The notes: generated by a model not told the origin, from the letters alone. A stretch of DNA of 64,000 nt from JADKAV01 sp963732355 (GCA_963732355.1 CAVSZD010000010.1:124001-188000), one strand, 5' to 3'. Positions 42,929-52,896 are shown, counted from the stretch's first letter. A program made the numbers and translations.

Positions 42929-44203
42929 TCAGCGTCGAGTGACCACTGCTTGGGACCGTTCTCGCAGTGTCGTGCTCTGGTCCCCGGAGGTCAGCAGTGT
43001 GACGTTTGCGACGATGCGAAGCCGTCCATCTGCGCGGTTGGGCAACCGCCATCGCACGACCTTGCCACGACCCGGCGAACGTAGACCCACAGCCTTGCGC
43101 GCGATCAGTTGCTGACCTTGGAAAGCCTGCAGAACTACTCCTGCCGACGAAGGAGTGCTCGGTCGCTTCACGCGTAAGCGCAATGACACTCGCTTGCCCT
43201 TGAGATCGGGTTTGCCAATGAGCAGGCGCGTGCGTGACGTCGACTTGTCGGTCAGCGTCCGGACCTTGCGCTTATCGCCGGACACGACCACGACACGCAC
43301 GCGGTCCAACGAACCCCAGTCGACCGGCCTGGCTCGCACCACTGCATCGCGGCCAATGAGCACGGGTGCGGACGTGAATCGGTCCGTGCCGCGGCGGTTG
43401 GTTTCAGCCAGATGCAGACGGATCCGCGTCGCGCCGCCCTCGTGGCGATACACGACTGTGCGGCCCTTGAACGTCGCCGAGTCCTGTCCGTCCTTGAAGC
43501 CGCGGGTCTCGATCTGCGCCGACCGATCGCCGGCGGCCATATCCATCAAAAGGGGCCGGTCCATTCCGCTGGCGAAGCGCACGGATCCCTCGTCTGCACT
43601 CACGCGGTCCTCCACCCCCGCGCGCGTTGGCACATCCCGCACACCGGCCACAAACCCATCGCCGGTCGTGACCTGCGAGTACTTTCCCGTGGTCAGGCCC
43701 ACTACCGAGTGCGAGATCAGCTGGCCGGGCGGGGCGACCAGGAAGCCGCCGGAGCCAGGCGCGGCGGCGCTGTCCTGAACCGGGACGAACTGTGCGCTGG
43801 GGTCGGTGAGGCGCGCCGCTCCGCCGGGCGCTCCGAAGATGGTGATGCTCTGCAAAGCGTTGAGTCCCGGCAGGCTCGGATCGTCGGGGATCAGACTCAG
43901 CGGAACGGTGAAGATATCGCTGTCGCCGCCGGACCAGGTCTCGTCTCCCACCGGGAACTCCCAGCGCGACTTCGCGGCATTGATCCTGATCGCGCTGCGC
44001 TCGATCTCGAGGTTGTAGTGACCGTCGGCATTGCTGTCCTCGCCCGGCGTGAATTGCTGGTTGTTGTCGTAGACGTAGACCACCGTCGAGCCGTCGGGCA
44101 CGTTCTCGATGTCGTAGGCAGTCACCACGTGGCCGCTGAAGCCGTTCTGCATCGAGACTCCGGGGTAGCGTCCAGCGGCGAGCTCGCTGCTGATCCGGTC
44201 CAA
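42929..44203 (-). CDS. Continuation of a secreted papain-like protein downstream of an in-frame TAG
   Basis: The frame is open from just after the TAG at 44324-44326 down to 42929; the first ATG is 44203. GHVVTAYDIENVPDGSTVVYVYDNN holds a His and an Asn spaced like the second half of a Cys/His/Asn protease triad. A beta-rich region follows with many Lys/Arg (KGRTVVYRHEGGATRIRL, KRKVRTLTDKSTSRTR). There is no signal peptide, so as a free gene product it would be cytosolic. It more likely belongs to the 44324-46150 protein. Confidence 0.6.
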   Translation of the reverse strand: MDRISSELAAGRYPGVSMQNGFSGHVVTAYDIENVPDGSTVVYVYDNNQQFTPGEDSNADGHYNLEIERSAIRINAAKSRWEFPVGDETWSGGDSDIFTVPLSLIPDDPSLPGLNALQSITIFGAPGGAARLTDPSAQFVPVQDSAAAPGSGGFLVAPPGQLISHSVVGLTTGKYSQVTTGDGFVAGVRDVPTRAGVEDRVSADEGSVRFASGMDRPLLMDMAAGDRSAQIETRGFKDGQDSATFKGRTVVYRHEGGATRIRLHLAETNRRGTDRFTSAPVLIGRDAVVRARPVDWGSLDRVRVVVVSGDKRKVRTLTDKSTSRTRLLIGKPDLKGKRVSLRLRVKRPSTPSSAGVVLQAFQGQQLIARKAVGLRSPGRGKVVRWRLPNRADGRLRIVANVTLLTSGDQSTTLRERSQAVVTRR

Positions 44204-44323
44204 CTGGATGGCGATGCTGCGCTCCCGGCCCAGATAGCCGCTCAGGAACTCCGCAGTGCCCTGCCCGGCGTGGCGGCCGTCCAGCCAGGTGGAAAGTGCG
44301 GAGTTCGGGCCGGTGGCCGAAGG

Positions 44324-46150
44324 CTAGGCGAACGGGTGGTCCACGCCGGGGGCGAACTTGCTGTAGCGGACCTTGCTCGCAAGCAGTTCCTGAACCGTTC
44401 GGCTGATCCCGAAGCAGTGGCCGCCCGACGCCTTGAGGGCGAGGTTGAGGACACCCCACACCACGTACGCGACCGGGTCCGGCACTCCGGTCGGTACCGG
44501 ACAGGAGTAGAACGGCCAGCACGGATTCACCTCGATGAACATGTCGCGAACACCCACCAGGTCGGTCAGTTCCCCGAAGGACAGCCATCCGTAGCCGTAG
44601 TTGTCGAATGCGAAACCGTGGGTGTTGCGCACGGTCTTGACCTGTAGGGCGTTATTGGTCTGGAACGCCGGGCCCGTGGTCGGGATGACGGTTACAGGGC
44701 CGCTGGTCGCGGCGCGTGGGATGCGGAACGTGAAGCTGCGTCCGTCCGCGGCCACCTCGACCGGCACCTCCGCCCGGTTGTTCCCCACACGCACCGTGGT
44801 GCCCGGGCAGAACCCGCTGCCCGTGACCTCGATCCGCTCACCGGGCTGCCGCAGACGCGGGGCCCAGCCGGTGGTCTGAGTCAGCGTCGCCGCACTCGGG
44901 GCATCGCCGACTGGCAGTTGCAGGAAGCGCGACGGTACGCCGGGACTGGTGGCGGTGAGCAGGACGGTGCGGTTGCCCAGCGCCGCGGTGCGGGTCAGGC
45001 GCAGAGTCCGTTCTGCGATGAGTCCACCGCTCGGAGCGATCGTGCCCGAGGGCAGGATCTCGGTGGCCTGCCCGTTCCCGGCGGCGGTGAGCGTCACCGT
45101 GCCGGCGAATTCGAGGCTGCGTTGGATGCGCACGGTGATATCGGTCGGGGCGCACAAGCCGACCCGGAACGCTGGGCCTCCGACGACGGACAACTCGAAG
45201 TTGGAACGCACGGTCAGAAGGGTCGTTACGGTGCGCAAACCAGGCGCGACGTTGGCATTCGATTGCGGATCCGCTGTGATTGTGAGCTCCGCTGGCTGTT
45301 CGAAGGCGGGGGCGTCGTCCGTGGCCGTCAGCCGCAGCGTTGTCGTCGACGCAGTTCCTGTCACGGGGTTGGGCAGGAACTGCGCCGAGACTCCCGCCGG
45401 CAGGCCGGACACCGACATCGTCGCCGACCCGTTCGAGCCGTTGAGCCGGGTCAACTCCACCGGGATGTCCAGGGTTTCGCCCTGCAGAAGCCGGTGTACC
45501 ACTGAGGGCGCTGAGAGGCTCAGGTCCGGCAACGAGTTGTCCGGGAACTGAAGAGTCAGGTCGTCGAAGCCGAGCGTCGAATTCGTCGCGCCAGGCCCGG
45601 TTGCGGTCAGCACGAAGCGAGCGATGTCCGGTGCAGCACTGTTCACGGTTAGTGCGGACGTGAACCCAGCTGACGAGACCGGCACCGTGACCGAACCCAC
45701 CTGCGTGTTGTTGGCGCGGTAGGCAGTCAGTTGGGCAGACGTCGATTGCGGGGAGGCGGTGAACAGTCCCGCGTACAGCGTGACAGCCGATGCCGTGCGG
45801 GTCAGCCGTCCGGTCATCAAGGGGGTCGCGAACTCGCATCCACCTCCGGTCTCGGGCGCGCACACGTCATACCCCACGTCGGCGGCCACCGTCCCTGAGC
45901 GGGCCTGCCCGGGGGCGGAGCGCCGGTACGGCCGGAAGCCGGGGTCAGCGGCGAGGAACTGTACGAAGGCCGAGGCGAGGTACTGGGTGGTCACAGGTGT
46001 GCCCAAGGCAGGACCGGACTCGAAGTCGACCGTGATCGTGTCCGCGGCTCGTGCCGGACCGGCGATCTGCAGCGAGGCGACCATCGCGACCGCTAGGAGA
46101 GCGCCGGCCCACCGACTGGTGGGTCGTGACGATGTCGCCGCTCGTGCCAT
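44324..46150 (-). CDS. Secreted multi-domain protein ending at a TAG inside a papain-like domain
   Basis: Start ATG 46150 (RBS GAGGGCAGG); signal peptide ends ARAADT. Ig/Big-type beta domains follow (FESGPALGTPVTTQYLASA, the IPVELTRLNGSNGSATMSVSG block, TNNALQVKTV with an IPT-like VTGSGFCPGTTVRVG). Near the end ALKASGGHCFGISRTVQELL looks like the Cys-helix of a papain fold. The chain stops at a TAG (44324-44326) directly followed by an open frame with His and Asn motifs. Total would be ~1,070 residues if read through. A point mutation, sequencing error or genuine recoding could explain this. Confidence 0.75.
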   Translation of the reverse strand: MARAATSSRPTSRWAGALLAVAMVASLQIAGPARAADTITVDFESGPALGTPVTTQYLASAFVQFLAADPGFRPYRRSAPGQARSGTVAADVGYDVCAPETGGGCEFATPLMTGRLTRTASAVTLYAGLFTASPQSTSAQLTAYRANNTQVGSVTVPVSSAGFTSALTVNSAAPDIARFVLTATGPGATNSTLGFDDLTLQFPDNSLPDLSLSAPSVVHRLLQGETLDIPVELTRLNGSNGSATMSVSGLPAGVSAQFLPNPVTGTASTTTLRLTATDDAPAFEQPAELTITADPQSNANVAPGLRTVTTLLTVRSNFELSVVGGPAFRVGLCAPTDITVRIQRSLEFAGTVTLTAAGNGQATEILPSGTIAPSGGLIAERTLRLTRTAALGNRTVLLTATSPGVPSRFLQLPVGDAPSAATLTQTTGWAPRLRQPGERIEVTGSGFCPGTTVRVGNNRAEVPVEVAADGRSFTFRIPRAATSGPVTVIPTTGPAFQTNNALQVKTVRNTHGFAFDNYGYGWLSFGELTDLVGVRDMFIEVNPCWPFYSCPVPTGVPDPVAYVVWGVLNLALKASGGHCFGISRTVQELLASKVRYSKFAPGVDHPFA

Positions 46151-46334
46151 CCGACCTGCCCTCACGACTGCCTACTTGCCGCAGTCGACTGTGCGAAAGT
46201 ACGCCGCCTCCGAGAAGGGGTCAATACCGAGAACGGGTTGAGTCAACTGGTCCGCACCCTCATAGTGCGCAACGGGTGCGATGCATTCGCGCAACCTTGA
46301 CCTCACAGAACAGTTCCGGCGTACGGTGATCCGC

Positions 46335-47999
46335 ATGAGGCGACTCGTGACAATTGGGGTAAGTGTCGCAATAGCGACGCTCGGGGTCCAACCTGCAATG
46401 GCTGACACGTCCACGACCACGTGGGGATCTGCCACCAACCTGTCCACTGTCGGCTACGACGTCACGTTCCCGGTCGTCGCGGTATCCGGCGATGCCTCAC
46501 GCGCAGTTGCCTTGTTCACCCACGATCAGGGAGCCTCCAGCGCCCAGACCCTGGCCAGCACCTACTCGGCGACCGGCTGGGAGCAACATGCCGTGGGCGC
46601 AACCGCGTGGCCGATAGGCAACCAGCGAGTGGTCATGTCAGCTGACGGTTCGAAGGCGGTCGGCGTGCAGAATGCAGGCACTATCAACGGATTCGCAGTC
46701 ATCACTTCCACACTCTGGGACGGACAGAGTTGGTCGGCACCCATCGTCCGTACTGCCACCAACTCCAACGCAGACGGCCCCGCCCTGGCGGGTTCAGACA
46801 CTCTCTCCGCAGGCACTTTGGCCTACCTATCGGGGCCCCTCGCCAGCCGCGTGGTCAACTACATTCGCTGGAGCGGCGGCACATGGACCAGCCCCACGCC
46901 GTTGTCGGGGGCTGGCGCGTTTGCCCCGAGCATCGATGTCTCAGCGGATGGTTCGCAAACCGTCCTCACCTGGCGGCTGGTGCTGTTGGGCCAGAGCTAT
47001 ATACAGACCCGGACGCTGAACAACAACGCCACGTCCGCAGTATCCACGATCGCGTCGGGAGTCAGTGAAGTCGAACCGCGCGTGTCAGCCTCGGCCGATG
47101 GCTCGACGGCCTTTGTCGTGTGGCTCGAACCGTCCGGACCCAACCGCCTGATCCGCTCCAGCAGGCTGTCCGGCGGCACTTGGTCACCGCCGGTCACGGT
47201 CTCGACGGCCGGTCCGTCGGCCGGTCCTCCGCGTATCTTGACGTCGGCCGATGGCAGTCGGGCCACTGCAGCCTGGGTGGATGGCAATGCCATCAGAAGT
47301 GCGACCTGGCAGGGGGCCTGGAGTGGCGCGGCGACGGTGGCAGACGAGGGGAACACCCTGGGCGGTCTCGAGATCGCAGGTTCGGCGGATGCTTCCGTCG
47401 TCACTGCGGTGTGGTCGGGACTGCAGGACACCTTCTGGCGGGTTCGATCCAGCACCAGGGCCGCTGACCAGTGGTCCGCACCCGTCACCTTGAGCAAGCC
47501 AAGCACCAACGGTTTGGCAGCGAACATCGACTCATCCGCAGATGGCCTGACCACGTTTGCGGTGTGGCACGAGGGAATTTCCGGCCAGCCGAAGACCGTT
47601 CGATCGGCACGTGCCAGCACGTCCATCGTCCCCGGCCCGAACCCGGATCCCACAACGCCGGTCGTGCCCGACCCCGAGCCGGCGAAGACGACGATCAGCG
47701 GCTGGCCCAAGCGCATTCAGGCCAAGAAGCGCAAGGTGACGGTGAAAGCCAGCGTGACCCCGGGGTTGTCCCGCCAGGTGGTCCTGCAGTCGAAGAAGTG
47801 CCGGAAGAAGAAATGCCCGTGGCGCACTGGCAAGTCCAAGAACGCCGGACCGCAAGCCACTGCGACTGTGCGTTTCAAGATCAAGGCCGTCCCCGGGAGG
47901 CGCTACCGGCTCTCGGTGCCCGCCACCTCGACCGCGACGGCCGCCGAGGGGCGGGCCGCGAAGGTGGTGGCTGTTAGAGAGGCAGCTCGCCGCAGTTGA
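46335..47999 (+). CDS. Secreted beta-propeller-like protein with basic C-terminal domain
   Basis: Start at ATG 46335; an earlier in-frame ATG (46281) would add a polar extension before the signal peptide (ending AMADTS). The mature region has about seven repeats of the type ADGSxAxAVW (SADGSTAFVVWLEPSG, SADGSRATAAWVDGNA, SADGLTTFAVWHEG), suggesting a propeller. After a Pro-rich linker (VPGPNPDPTTPVVPDPEPAK) a Lys/Arg-rich C-terminal segment contains a Cys pair, KKCRKKKCPW. It is divergent from the papain-like gene. Its ligand is unknown. Confidence 0.75.
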   Translation: MRRLVTIGVSVAIATLGVQPAMADTSTTTWGSATNLSTVGYDVTFPVVAVSGDASRAVALFTHDQGASSAQTLASTYSATGWEQHAVGATAWPIGNQRVVMSADGSKAVGVQNAGTINGFAVITSTLWDGQSWSAPIVRTATNSNADGPALAGSDTLSAGTLAYLSGPLASRVVNYIRWSGGTWTSPTPLSGAGAFAPSIDVSADGSQTVLTWRLVLLGQSYIQTRTLNNNATSAVSTIASGVSEVEPRVSASADGSTAFVVWLEPSGPNRLIRSSRLSGGTWSPPVTVSTAGPSAGPPRILTSADGSRATAAWVDGNAIRSATWQGAWSGAATVADEGNTLGGLEIAGSADASVVTAVWSGLQDTFWRVRSSTRAADQWSAPVTLSKPSTNGLAANIDSSADGLTTFAVWHEGISGQPKTVRSARASTSIVPGPNPDPTTPVVPDPEPAKTTISGWPKRIQAKKRKVTVKASVTPGLSRQVVLQSKKCRKKKCPWRTGKSKNAGPQATATVRFKIKAVPGRRYRLSVPATSTATAAEGRAAKVVAVREAARRS

Positions 48000-48049
48000 C
48001 GGCGTTTCTGTCGGGGAGTCGTTGTCCGCGATGGCGCTCGGTTCGCCGC

Positions 48050-48199
48050 TCAGGATCTGCTGATGCCGACGGCGCTCAGCCTGCAGCGAGGGTCGCCGGA
48101 TTGAGGGTGACGGGATACGGACAGGTGTCGCAGACCGTCGTCTGGCAGGGCGTCGAGGTCAGCTCGGGTGAGCACGTCGCCGCTAGCCACGAGAGCCAT
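48050..48199 (-). pseudogene. Truncated Uma2 gene remnant
   Basis: The minus-strand frame from ATG 48199 reads MALVASGDVLTRADLDALPD then DGLRH, matching the first 20 residues of the Uma2 protein at 34769 (LTREDLDALPEDGLRH). It then diverges to HLSVSRHPQSG and stops at 48050. RBS GGAGGCACC and the upstream GTCCAGTCT…GTCAG also match the intact gene, so it is a truncated duplicate. Confidence 0.75.
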
Positions 48200-48583
48200 G
48201 GTGCCTCCTTCGGATCCACCCGTCCAGTCTGCGGTCAGTCACAGACAAGCTGCGCTGGTTGTCCACAGAGGTGATGAGCTTCGCGAGCGAAGGGTTGCTT
48301 GGAAACTCCTGAGAGTTGTTGTGCCGCCAGTTCCGCCGCAGGAAGATCGAGCCGGAAGTCAGAGAATGAGCGCAGGTTTTCAGGTTCGGTGGCCGCGGGA
48401 CGGTGGCCCGCCGCGGGTGACGCTGTTGTGGGGAGGCGATGCTGAAAACAGGCAACTCAGTTGTCGTTCTGCAACATCGGGCTGGCGGTCGCGTTTTCCT
48501 GCTTTGAATGAAGGGGTGGTCTGGGCTCGCAAGATCGCGGTGCACCGGCCGTGAATGTCCCTCCGAGAGCAGGAGCGCGATCA
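48200..48583. other. Intergenic region with remnant promoter and REP element
   Basis: This 384-bp stretch holds the Uma2-like upstream region and the REP-like palindrome (48,436-48,480). I see no gene on either strand; short open frames here lack starts and family similarity. Confidence 0.5.
48436..48480. repeat. REP-like palindrome, GGCAACTCAGTTGTC core
   Basis: The 15-bp core GGCAACTCAGTTGTC (48451-48465) is a palindrome, flanked by GATG…CATC. CGTTCTGCAACAT is shared with the 24,691 element and the core with 1843-1857. Confidence 0.75.
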
Positions 48584-48889
48584 ATGAGCCAACATGCACG
48601 AATCACTCTAATTGGCGTGCTCGTTCTCCTCGGCGCGTTGTTCACTGGCCAGCATCCCGCGACAGTGTCAAACGTGTCGGTGCTTGGCAGCACTTTGCCG
48701 GGTGAGTCTCCTCAGGACGTCGCAATCGACGCATCGGGCAACGTCTACACAGCGAACACCGATACCGATAACACCGCCGAACTCGATGCGGGCGTCGCTG
48801 GCTTGCACTTTCTCATTGGCGGCGGGCAGGTGGTCCACGTACTGCACAAGATCGAGGGTGGTGAGCCCGCAGGTCGCGACGCGAGGTGA
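48584..48889 (+). CDS. Short secreted NHL-repeat-like fragment
   Basis: ATG 48584 starts a signal peptide (ITLIGVLVLLGALFTG). One NHL/SBBP-type repeat follows (GESPQDVAIDASGNVYTANT), after which the frame ends in unrelated sequence. Full-length members have many such repeats, so this is probably a truncated gene of the surface island. The 101-residue product is of doubtful function. Confidence 0.5.
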   Translation: MSQHARITLIGVLVLLGALFTGQHPATVSNVSVLGSTLPGESPQDVAIDASGNVYTANTDTDNTAELDAGVAGLHFLIGGGQVVHVLHKIEGGEPAGRDAR

Positions 48890-48935
48890 CACGGGTCCCG
48901 GGGTAGGCCGACGTGTCCGGATCTGCAGGCTGATC

Positions 48936-49187
48936 ATGGGGGCCGACATGCTGCCCAGCACGGGACCCGTCGGGATCGCGCGATGGGCCTGCAGAAACGG
49001 ACAGTGCGACTGCGGTTCTGGCTCGACGATCTTGCCAGCCCCTCCGTTCCCGGTCACTTTCGTGAAGATGCTCGCCCGGATCCCCGCATGTCTGCGGTGC
49101 TCAGGGATCATCCAGGCCGGTGAGGTAGATCCGCCCGCACGGCTGGTCCATTCCGCTGGCGGAGGGCGGGGTTGGTTGGCGTCTTAG
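48936..49187 (+). CDS. Hypothetical Cys-rich small protein
   Basis: The frame from ATG 48936 has two Cys clusters (WACRNGQCDCGSG and ACLRCSGIIQAGE) resembling short zinc-binding modules. The last 20 residues read LVHSAGGGRGWLAS. RBS is weak and no family is recognised. A competing minus-strand frame (48668-49111) is about as long. Listed as a low-confidence gene or a remnant. Confidence 0.3.
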   Translation: MGADMLPSTGPVGIARWACRNGQCDCGSGSTILPAPPFPVTFVKMLARIPACLRCSGIIQAGEVDPPARLVHSAGGGRGWLAS

Positions 49188-49331
49188 GCGGTGACGGTAT
49201 CGGCACAGAACGCCAGGTCGACTGGCTCGGCGGCATCCGGGGAAACGGCATTACCGGTCCGGCCCCGAACCCAGCAGGCGCGCTGAACGGAGGGCCATCG
49301 AAACGGATCTCTGCCAAGCCAGATCGGGGTG

Positions 49332-50047
49332 TCAGCCCGGCTTGCGGTCCTCTTTGTTCACCCACACCCCACCTTTGACCCCGCGGCTAGTGTCACTGAT
49401 GATCCCGCGGGTCCGTGCCTTGTGCACCCAGCTGGCGATCGTGCTGGGGCTGACTTGATGGGCGGTGGCCATTTCTCTCACATAGCCCCGGCCATACTCC
49501 AGGTACTCGCGCGCAATGTCCTCGAGGAATTCGTCTGAGAGGCGCCGACCCTCGGTCTTCTCGACGATTGAGGCCTCCGGGTAGCCGGTGACCGGGAAAC
49601 TCCCAGGTGTACGGGTCCTGGCCACGAGCCACGAGTCTCGGGGACGATCCGGGTGACCACATCCAACGGTGTGTACCAGCGGAACTCGCGCTGCAGTCTC
49701 ACCAGATCGAGGCCCTCGTCAGAGCCCATCGCGAGGTTCTTCACGACGGGAGCGTTCTCGTGCAGTCCGATCTCGGCCAGCACCCACCAGAGCAGGCGAT
49801 CGCTGTGTGCGTCCATCTCCAGGATGTCGAGGGTGACCGGCAAGTCCACCACCGCCCCCGATTCGCAGAGCCAGGGTGTGGAGTTGCCGATCCCAAGATG
49901 CAGCCGGACGAGACCCCCGGCGGCCGGTCGCGCAGCCACGTCGGTGGTCCAGGAAACACTCGGACAGCCTATCCGCGCGGAGATCAACTGGGTCTTCACC
50001 GACGACGCCATGTTCGGACAAAACACACTTGTCGGGCAAGCATGCAT
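49332..50047 (-). CDS. Hypothetical protein with C-terminal helix-turn-helix (frame-disrupted near 49,630)
   Basis: The N-terminal part (from 50047) contains VTLDILEMDAHSDRLLWWVL and NLAMGSDEGLDLVRLQREF with WYTPLDVVTRIVPETR. In a shifted frame after about 49,630 comes LSDEFLEDIAREYLEYGRGY, REMATAHQVSPSTIASWVHK, a helix-turn-helix similar to C-terminal domains of many actinobacterial proteins of mobile-element or phage origin (LTDEFL..VA..Y…VS.STA.RWV..AR). Function unknown. The start is uncertain; 50011 is an alternative. Confidence 0.55.
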
Positions 50048-50173
50048 AGTTGCTCACTACGGGTGGGCCAGTCGGCTGGACATGTCGAAAGGTGATTGTG
50101 CCTGGGAGGGTGCGGGGCATACGAGCGATTTCGTGGTGTCCCGTCGACGAACACCATCGAGGAAGGAGGGGTC

Positions 50174-52564
50174 ATGTCCAGAGTAGGAAGACTCGTACTC
50201 GCTGCAATGGTGGTGCTCGGTGTCTCTGGGTTGGGTCCCGTCGCCCCCGCGAGTGCGGTGGGCAACACCTATACGGTGACCAGCGATCTCGGATGTCAGG
50301 CGGTGGGCAGTTTCGAGTGGGCGGTCCAACAGGCCAATGCTCACCCCGGCAAGGACACGATCGAGTTCACCCCAGGTCTGTTGGTCGACTTCAATGTCTG
50401 CAAACGGGTCAACGGTCTGCCTTATGGGGTTAACGCTACCGAGTCGGTGGACATCAAGGGCAACGGTGCTTTCATCGATGGCCAGCAGATGTGGGCCGAC
50501 TCGACCGGGCAGGTGAACCCCTCGGGGAAATGCCCAGCAAACACGGCGGGGTCGGTCCTGATTGCTGTCTCACCCGGATTCCTGGAGATCGGGACTCTGG
50601 GAGCGGACAACACGGGTATCGAAGTCACGATCGACCAGATGTTCTTCGACCGGCTCCCCGGCCTCTTCAAGGTTGAGAGGAACGCATCCCTATCGGTCGC
50701 AGACTCGACGGCATCGCGGATCGTGGACACCCTCGTAGGCTGCAACCGCCCCTTGATCGACGCCGCCGAGGGAGCCGATGTGACTCTGCGCCAGTTCGGC
50801 CTCAACAGCAGTTCGGTGCCCGAGGGCATCACGCAGGAGTTCAACAGCGCCGCTATGGTCCGAGGAGCCGGAGGGGATCTGATTCTCGACCGCGTCACGT
50901 TCGAAACCAACGATGGCGGCTGGGCGGTGCAATGGGGCGACAACGGCACCGGCACCGCGAAGATCGTCAGCAGCAAGTTCTTCGAGTCCGGCGGATTCTC
51001 GCTGGCTACCGCGTCGTCGCAGATCGTCAACAGCGCGATGGTGGTCGAGTCACGGCAGGTGACTGACCGCGCCCTGAACTTCGCTGGAACCGCCACCACG
51101 ACGGCCAGCACGTTCGTGTGGCGGTGGCCGATCTGTGACGGGCCGCCGCCCTTCACGCTGTGCAGTGGCACGTCGTCGATGGGCTTCGGCACCCGCAACA
51201 CCGGCAAGTGGGTGTTCGCTTCCACAGCGATCGGCGCCGGCGAGGACTACCCCGACGGTGGGCCGATCCTCTTCAACGGCACGGCGTTCCCTGATGCCAC
51301 CGCCTTCACCTCGGATGCTGACACCTGGGTGCAGAAGACGGTCAAGCAGGACGATGCCGCTATTGCAGCGATCCTGCCGAACGCGATGACAGGTTTCCCG
51401 GGACTCGACCCGACTATCTCCCTGATCGGTCCCATCGCGAGCATCTCTCCGCTGATCCTGTCCCTGAGCGACCCGGGCAAACTGCTGGACGTCGTGCCGA
51501 ACGCCACCTGCGCCGGTGCCAACAAGGTGGTCAACCCGATCGACGCGTCGTGCATCACGCAGGACGTGTTGGGCAATGCCCGTTGGGACACCGGTGGTGC
51601 TCGAAATATCGGTGCGGTGCAGACCTTCCAGCCGTACCTCATGGTGACCTCGACTGGAGACGGAACTGTGGATCTGGGGTGGAACCGTCCCCAGAACCCC
51701 GCTGGGGGCACGGTCAACGGCTACGTGATCGGCTACAAGATCGACGGCTCGGCGGACCCACTCACCTATGTGAACGTGGTCGGCGCCACGACGCTCAGCA
51801 CGACGATCACAGGACTCACCAATGGCATCCCGTACGACTTTGTGGTGGCAGCCTTCGGAACCAACGTTGCATCAATTCCGCCCAGCAATCATGCCGTCGG
51901 CACTCCCTATGCAGGAGTCGGAGCGCCCGATCCCGCTGCAACGCCAGGCGATGCCCAAGTCCAGGTCTTCTGGACAGAACCGCCTGCTGGGGGACACCCA
52001 GGGCCGCTCTCGTACTCGGTCGTCTACCGGCCAAAGGGGAGCCAGCAATGGATCGTGGGACCGTCGAACCTGTCGGGACGAACGACCCTGATCCCGGAGC
52101 TGACGAACGGCACCGAGTACGAGTTCGGGGTGTTCGCCACATCCACGGATGGCACGTCGAGTCTGATCGGCATCACGACTGCTACACCGGCCGGACCGAC
52201 CCCAACTCCGACGCCTACACCGACGCCTACCGACACCGACGCCAACCCCGACGCCCCGCGTGAAGCAGGTGGCCTCGAGGGTTGTGTCGTCTCAACGGGT
52301 CGGCTACCGAGGACCGGCGTGAAGGTTCTCACCAAGCCCGACTGCTTCACCAACGCCGGCAACAAGGTCCACACCAGGGTCTTCTGCAGGAGTGCGCGCA
52401 GCAGCAGCCTCGGTGAGGTCAAACGCTGCCAGGTGTTCCGCAAGAAGAACGGAGCGGTGGCGGTCAAGGTCTACGGGAACCCGGTCATCGTGAAGGTCGT
52501 CTGGACGGCACCGCGAGAGCCGGGCTACACGGCGTACCGGAAGACGAGGATCTTCCGCACCTGA
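50174..52564 (+). CDS. Secreted beta-helix/FN3 protein with C-terminal TNAG module
   Basis: ATG 50174 has RBS AAGGAGG; the signal peptide ends ASAVG. Residues ~30-480 show a CSLP-like repetitive pattern (YTVTSDLGCQAVGSFEWAV, SVDIKGNGAFIDGQ, MVVESRQVTDRALNFAG) characteristic of right-handed beta-helix proteins. Two fibronectin type III domains follow (LGWNRPQNPAGGTVNGYVIG, TEYEFGVFATSTDG), then a Pro/Thr linker. The C-terminal module is CVVSTGRLPRTG, CFTNAGNKVHTRVFC, GAVAVKVYGNPVIVKVVW. It is a likely cell-surface protein with adhesive or substrate-binding function. Confidence 0.82.
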   Translation: MSRVGRLVLAAMVVLGVSGLGPVAPASAVGNTYTVTSDLGCQAVGSFEWAVQQANAHPGKDTIEFTPGLLVDFNVCKRVNGLPYGVNATESVDIKGNGAFIDGQQMWADSTGQVNPSGKCPANTAGSVLIAVSPGFLEIGTLGADNTGIEVTIDQMFFDRLPGLFKVERNASLSVADSTASRIVDTLVGCNRPLIDAAEGADVTLRQFGLNSSSVPEGITQEFNSAAMVRGAGGDLILDRVTFETNDGGWAVQWGDNGTGTAKIVSSKFFESGGFSLATASSQIVNSAMVVESRQVTDRALNFAGTATTTASTFVWRWPICDGPPPFTLCSGTSSMGFGTRNTGKWVFASTAIGAGEDYPDGGPILFNGTAFPDATAFTSDADTWVQKTVKQDDAAIAAILPNAMTGFPGLDPTISLIGPIASISPLILSLSDPGKLLDVVPNATCAGANKVVNPIDASCITQDVLGNARWDTGGARNIGAVQTFQPYLMVTSTGDGTVDLGWNRPQNPAGGTVNGYVIGYKIDGSADPLTYVNVVGATTLSTTITGLTNGIPYDFVVAAFGTNVASIPPSNHAVGTPYAGVGAPDPAATPGDAQVQVFWTEPPAGGHPGPLSYSVVYRPKGSQQWIVGPSNLSGRTTLIPELTNGTEYEFGVFATSTDGTSSLIGITTATPAGPTPTPTPTPTPTDTDANPDAPREAGGLEGCVVSTGRLPRTGVKVLTKPDCFTNAGNKVHTRVFCRSARSSSLGEVKRCQVFRKKNGAVAVKVYGNPVIVKVVWTAPREPGYTAYRKTRIFRT

Positions 52565-52593
52565 TGGCCGAAGCGTCGCCGATCGGCGACTCA

Positions 52594-52630
52594 CCTGAGG
52601 GCCCCTCTGCGGGGGAGACGGGCCCTCAGG
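52594..52630 (+). terminator. Hairpin terminator after the beta-helix/FN3 gene
   Basis: CCTGAGGGCCC (52594-52604) is complementary to GGGCCCTCAGG (52620-52630) with a 15-nt loop, 27 nt after the stop. Confidence 0.8.
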
Positions 52631-52896
52631 CGGGGTGGGCATTGCGCCTGGTGACGAGCGCGTGCAGCGTGCGCCTCATAGTGATCGTCTACCGGGCTTC
52701 ATAGGCTTGCACGCGCGATGAGTCGGCGCAGGTCTTGTCCATGGCGCACCCCGCGTCCCTGCCGCGTGATCCTTCACCTGTCGACGCTCACGCCCCTCAT
52801 CAGCAGCCAACAATTCGTGAACCTAGGCGCGAGCCCTGTTCATGGAGGCGACTGTGGGTCTAGTCTGGGCCCGGCGAGGACACCGGAGGTTCGATC

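Noticed and set aside
48668..49111. Minus-strand open frame of 147 codons
   Set aside because: It runs antisense through the signal-peptide/NHL gene and has no family motif or good RBS.
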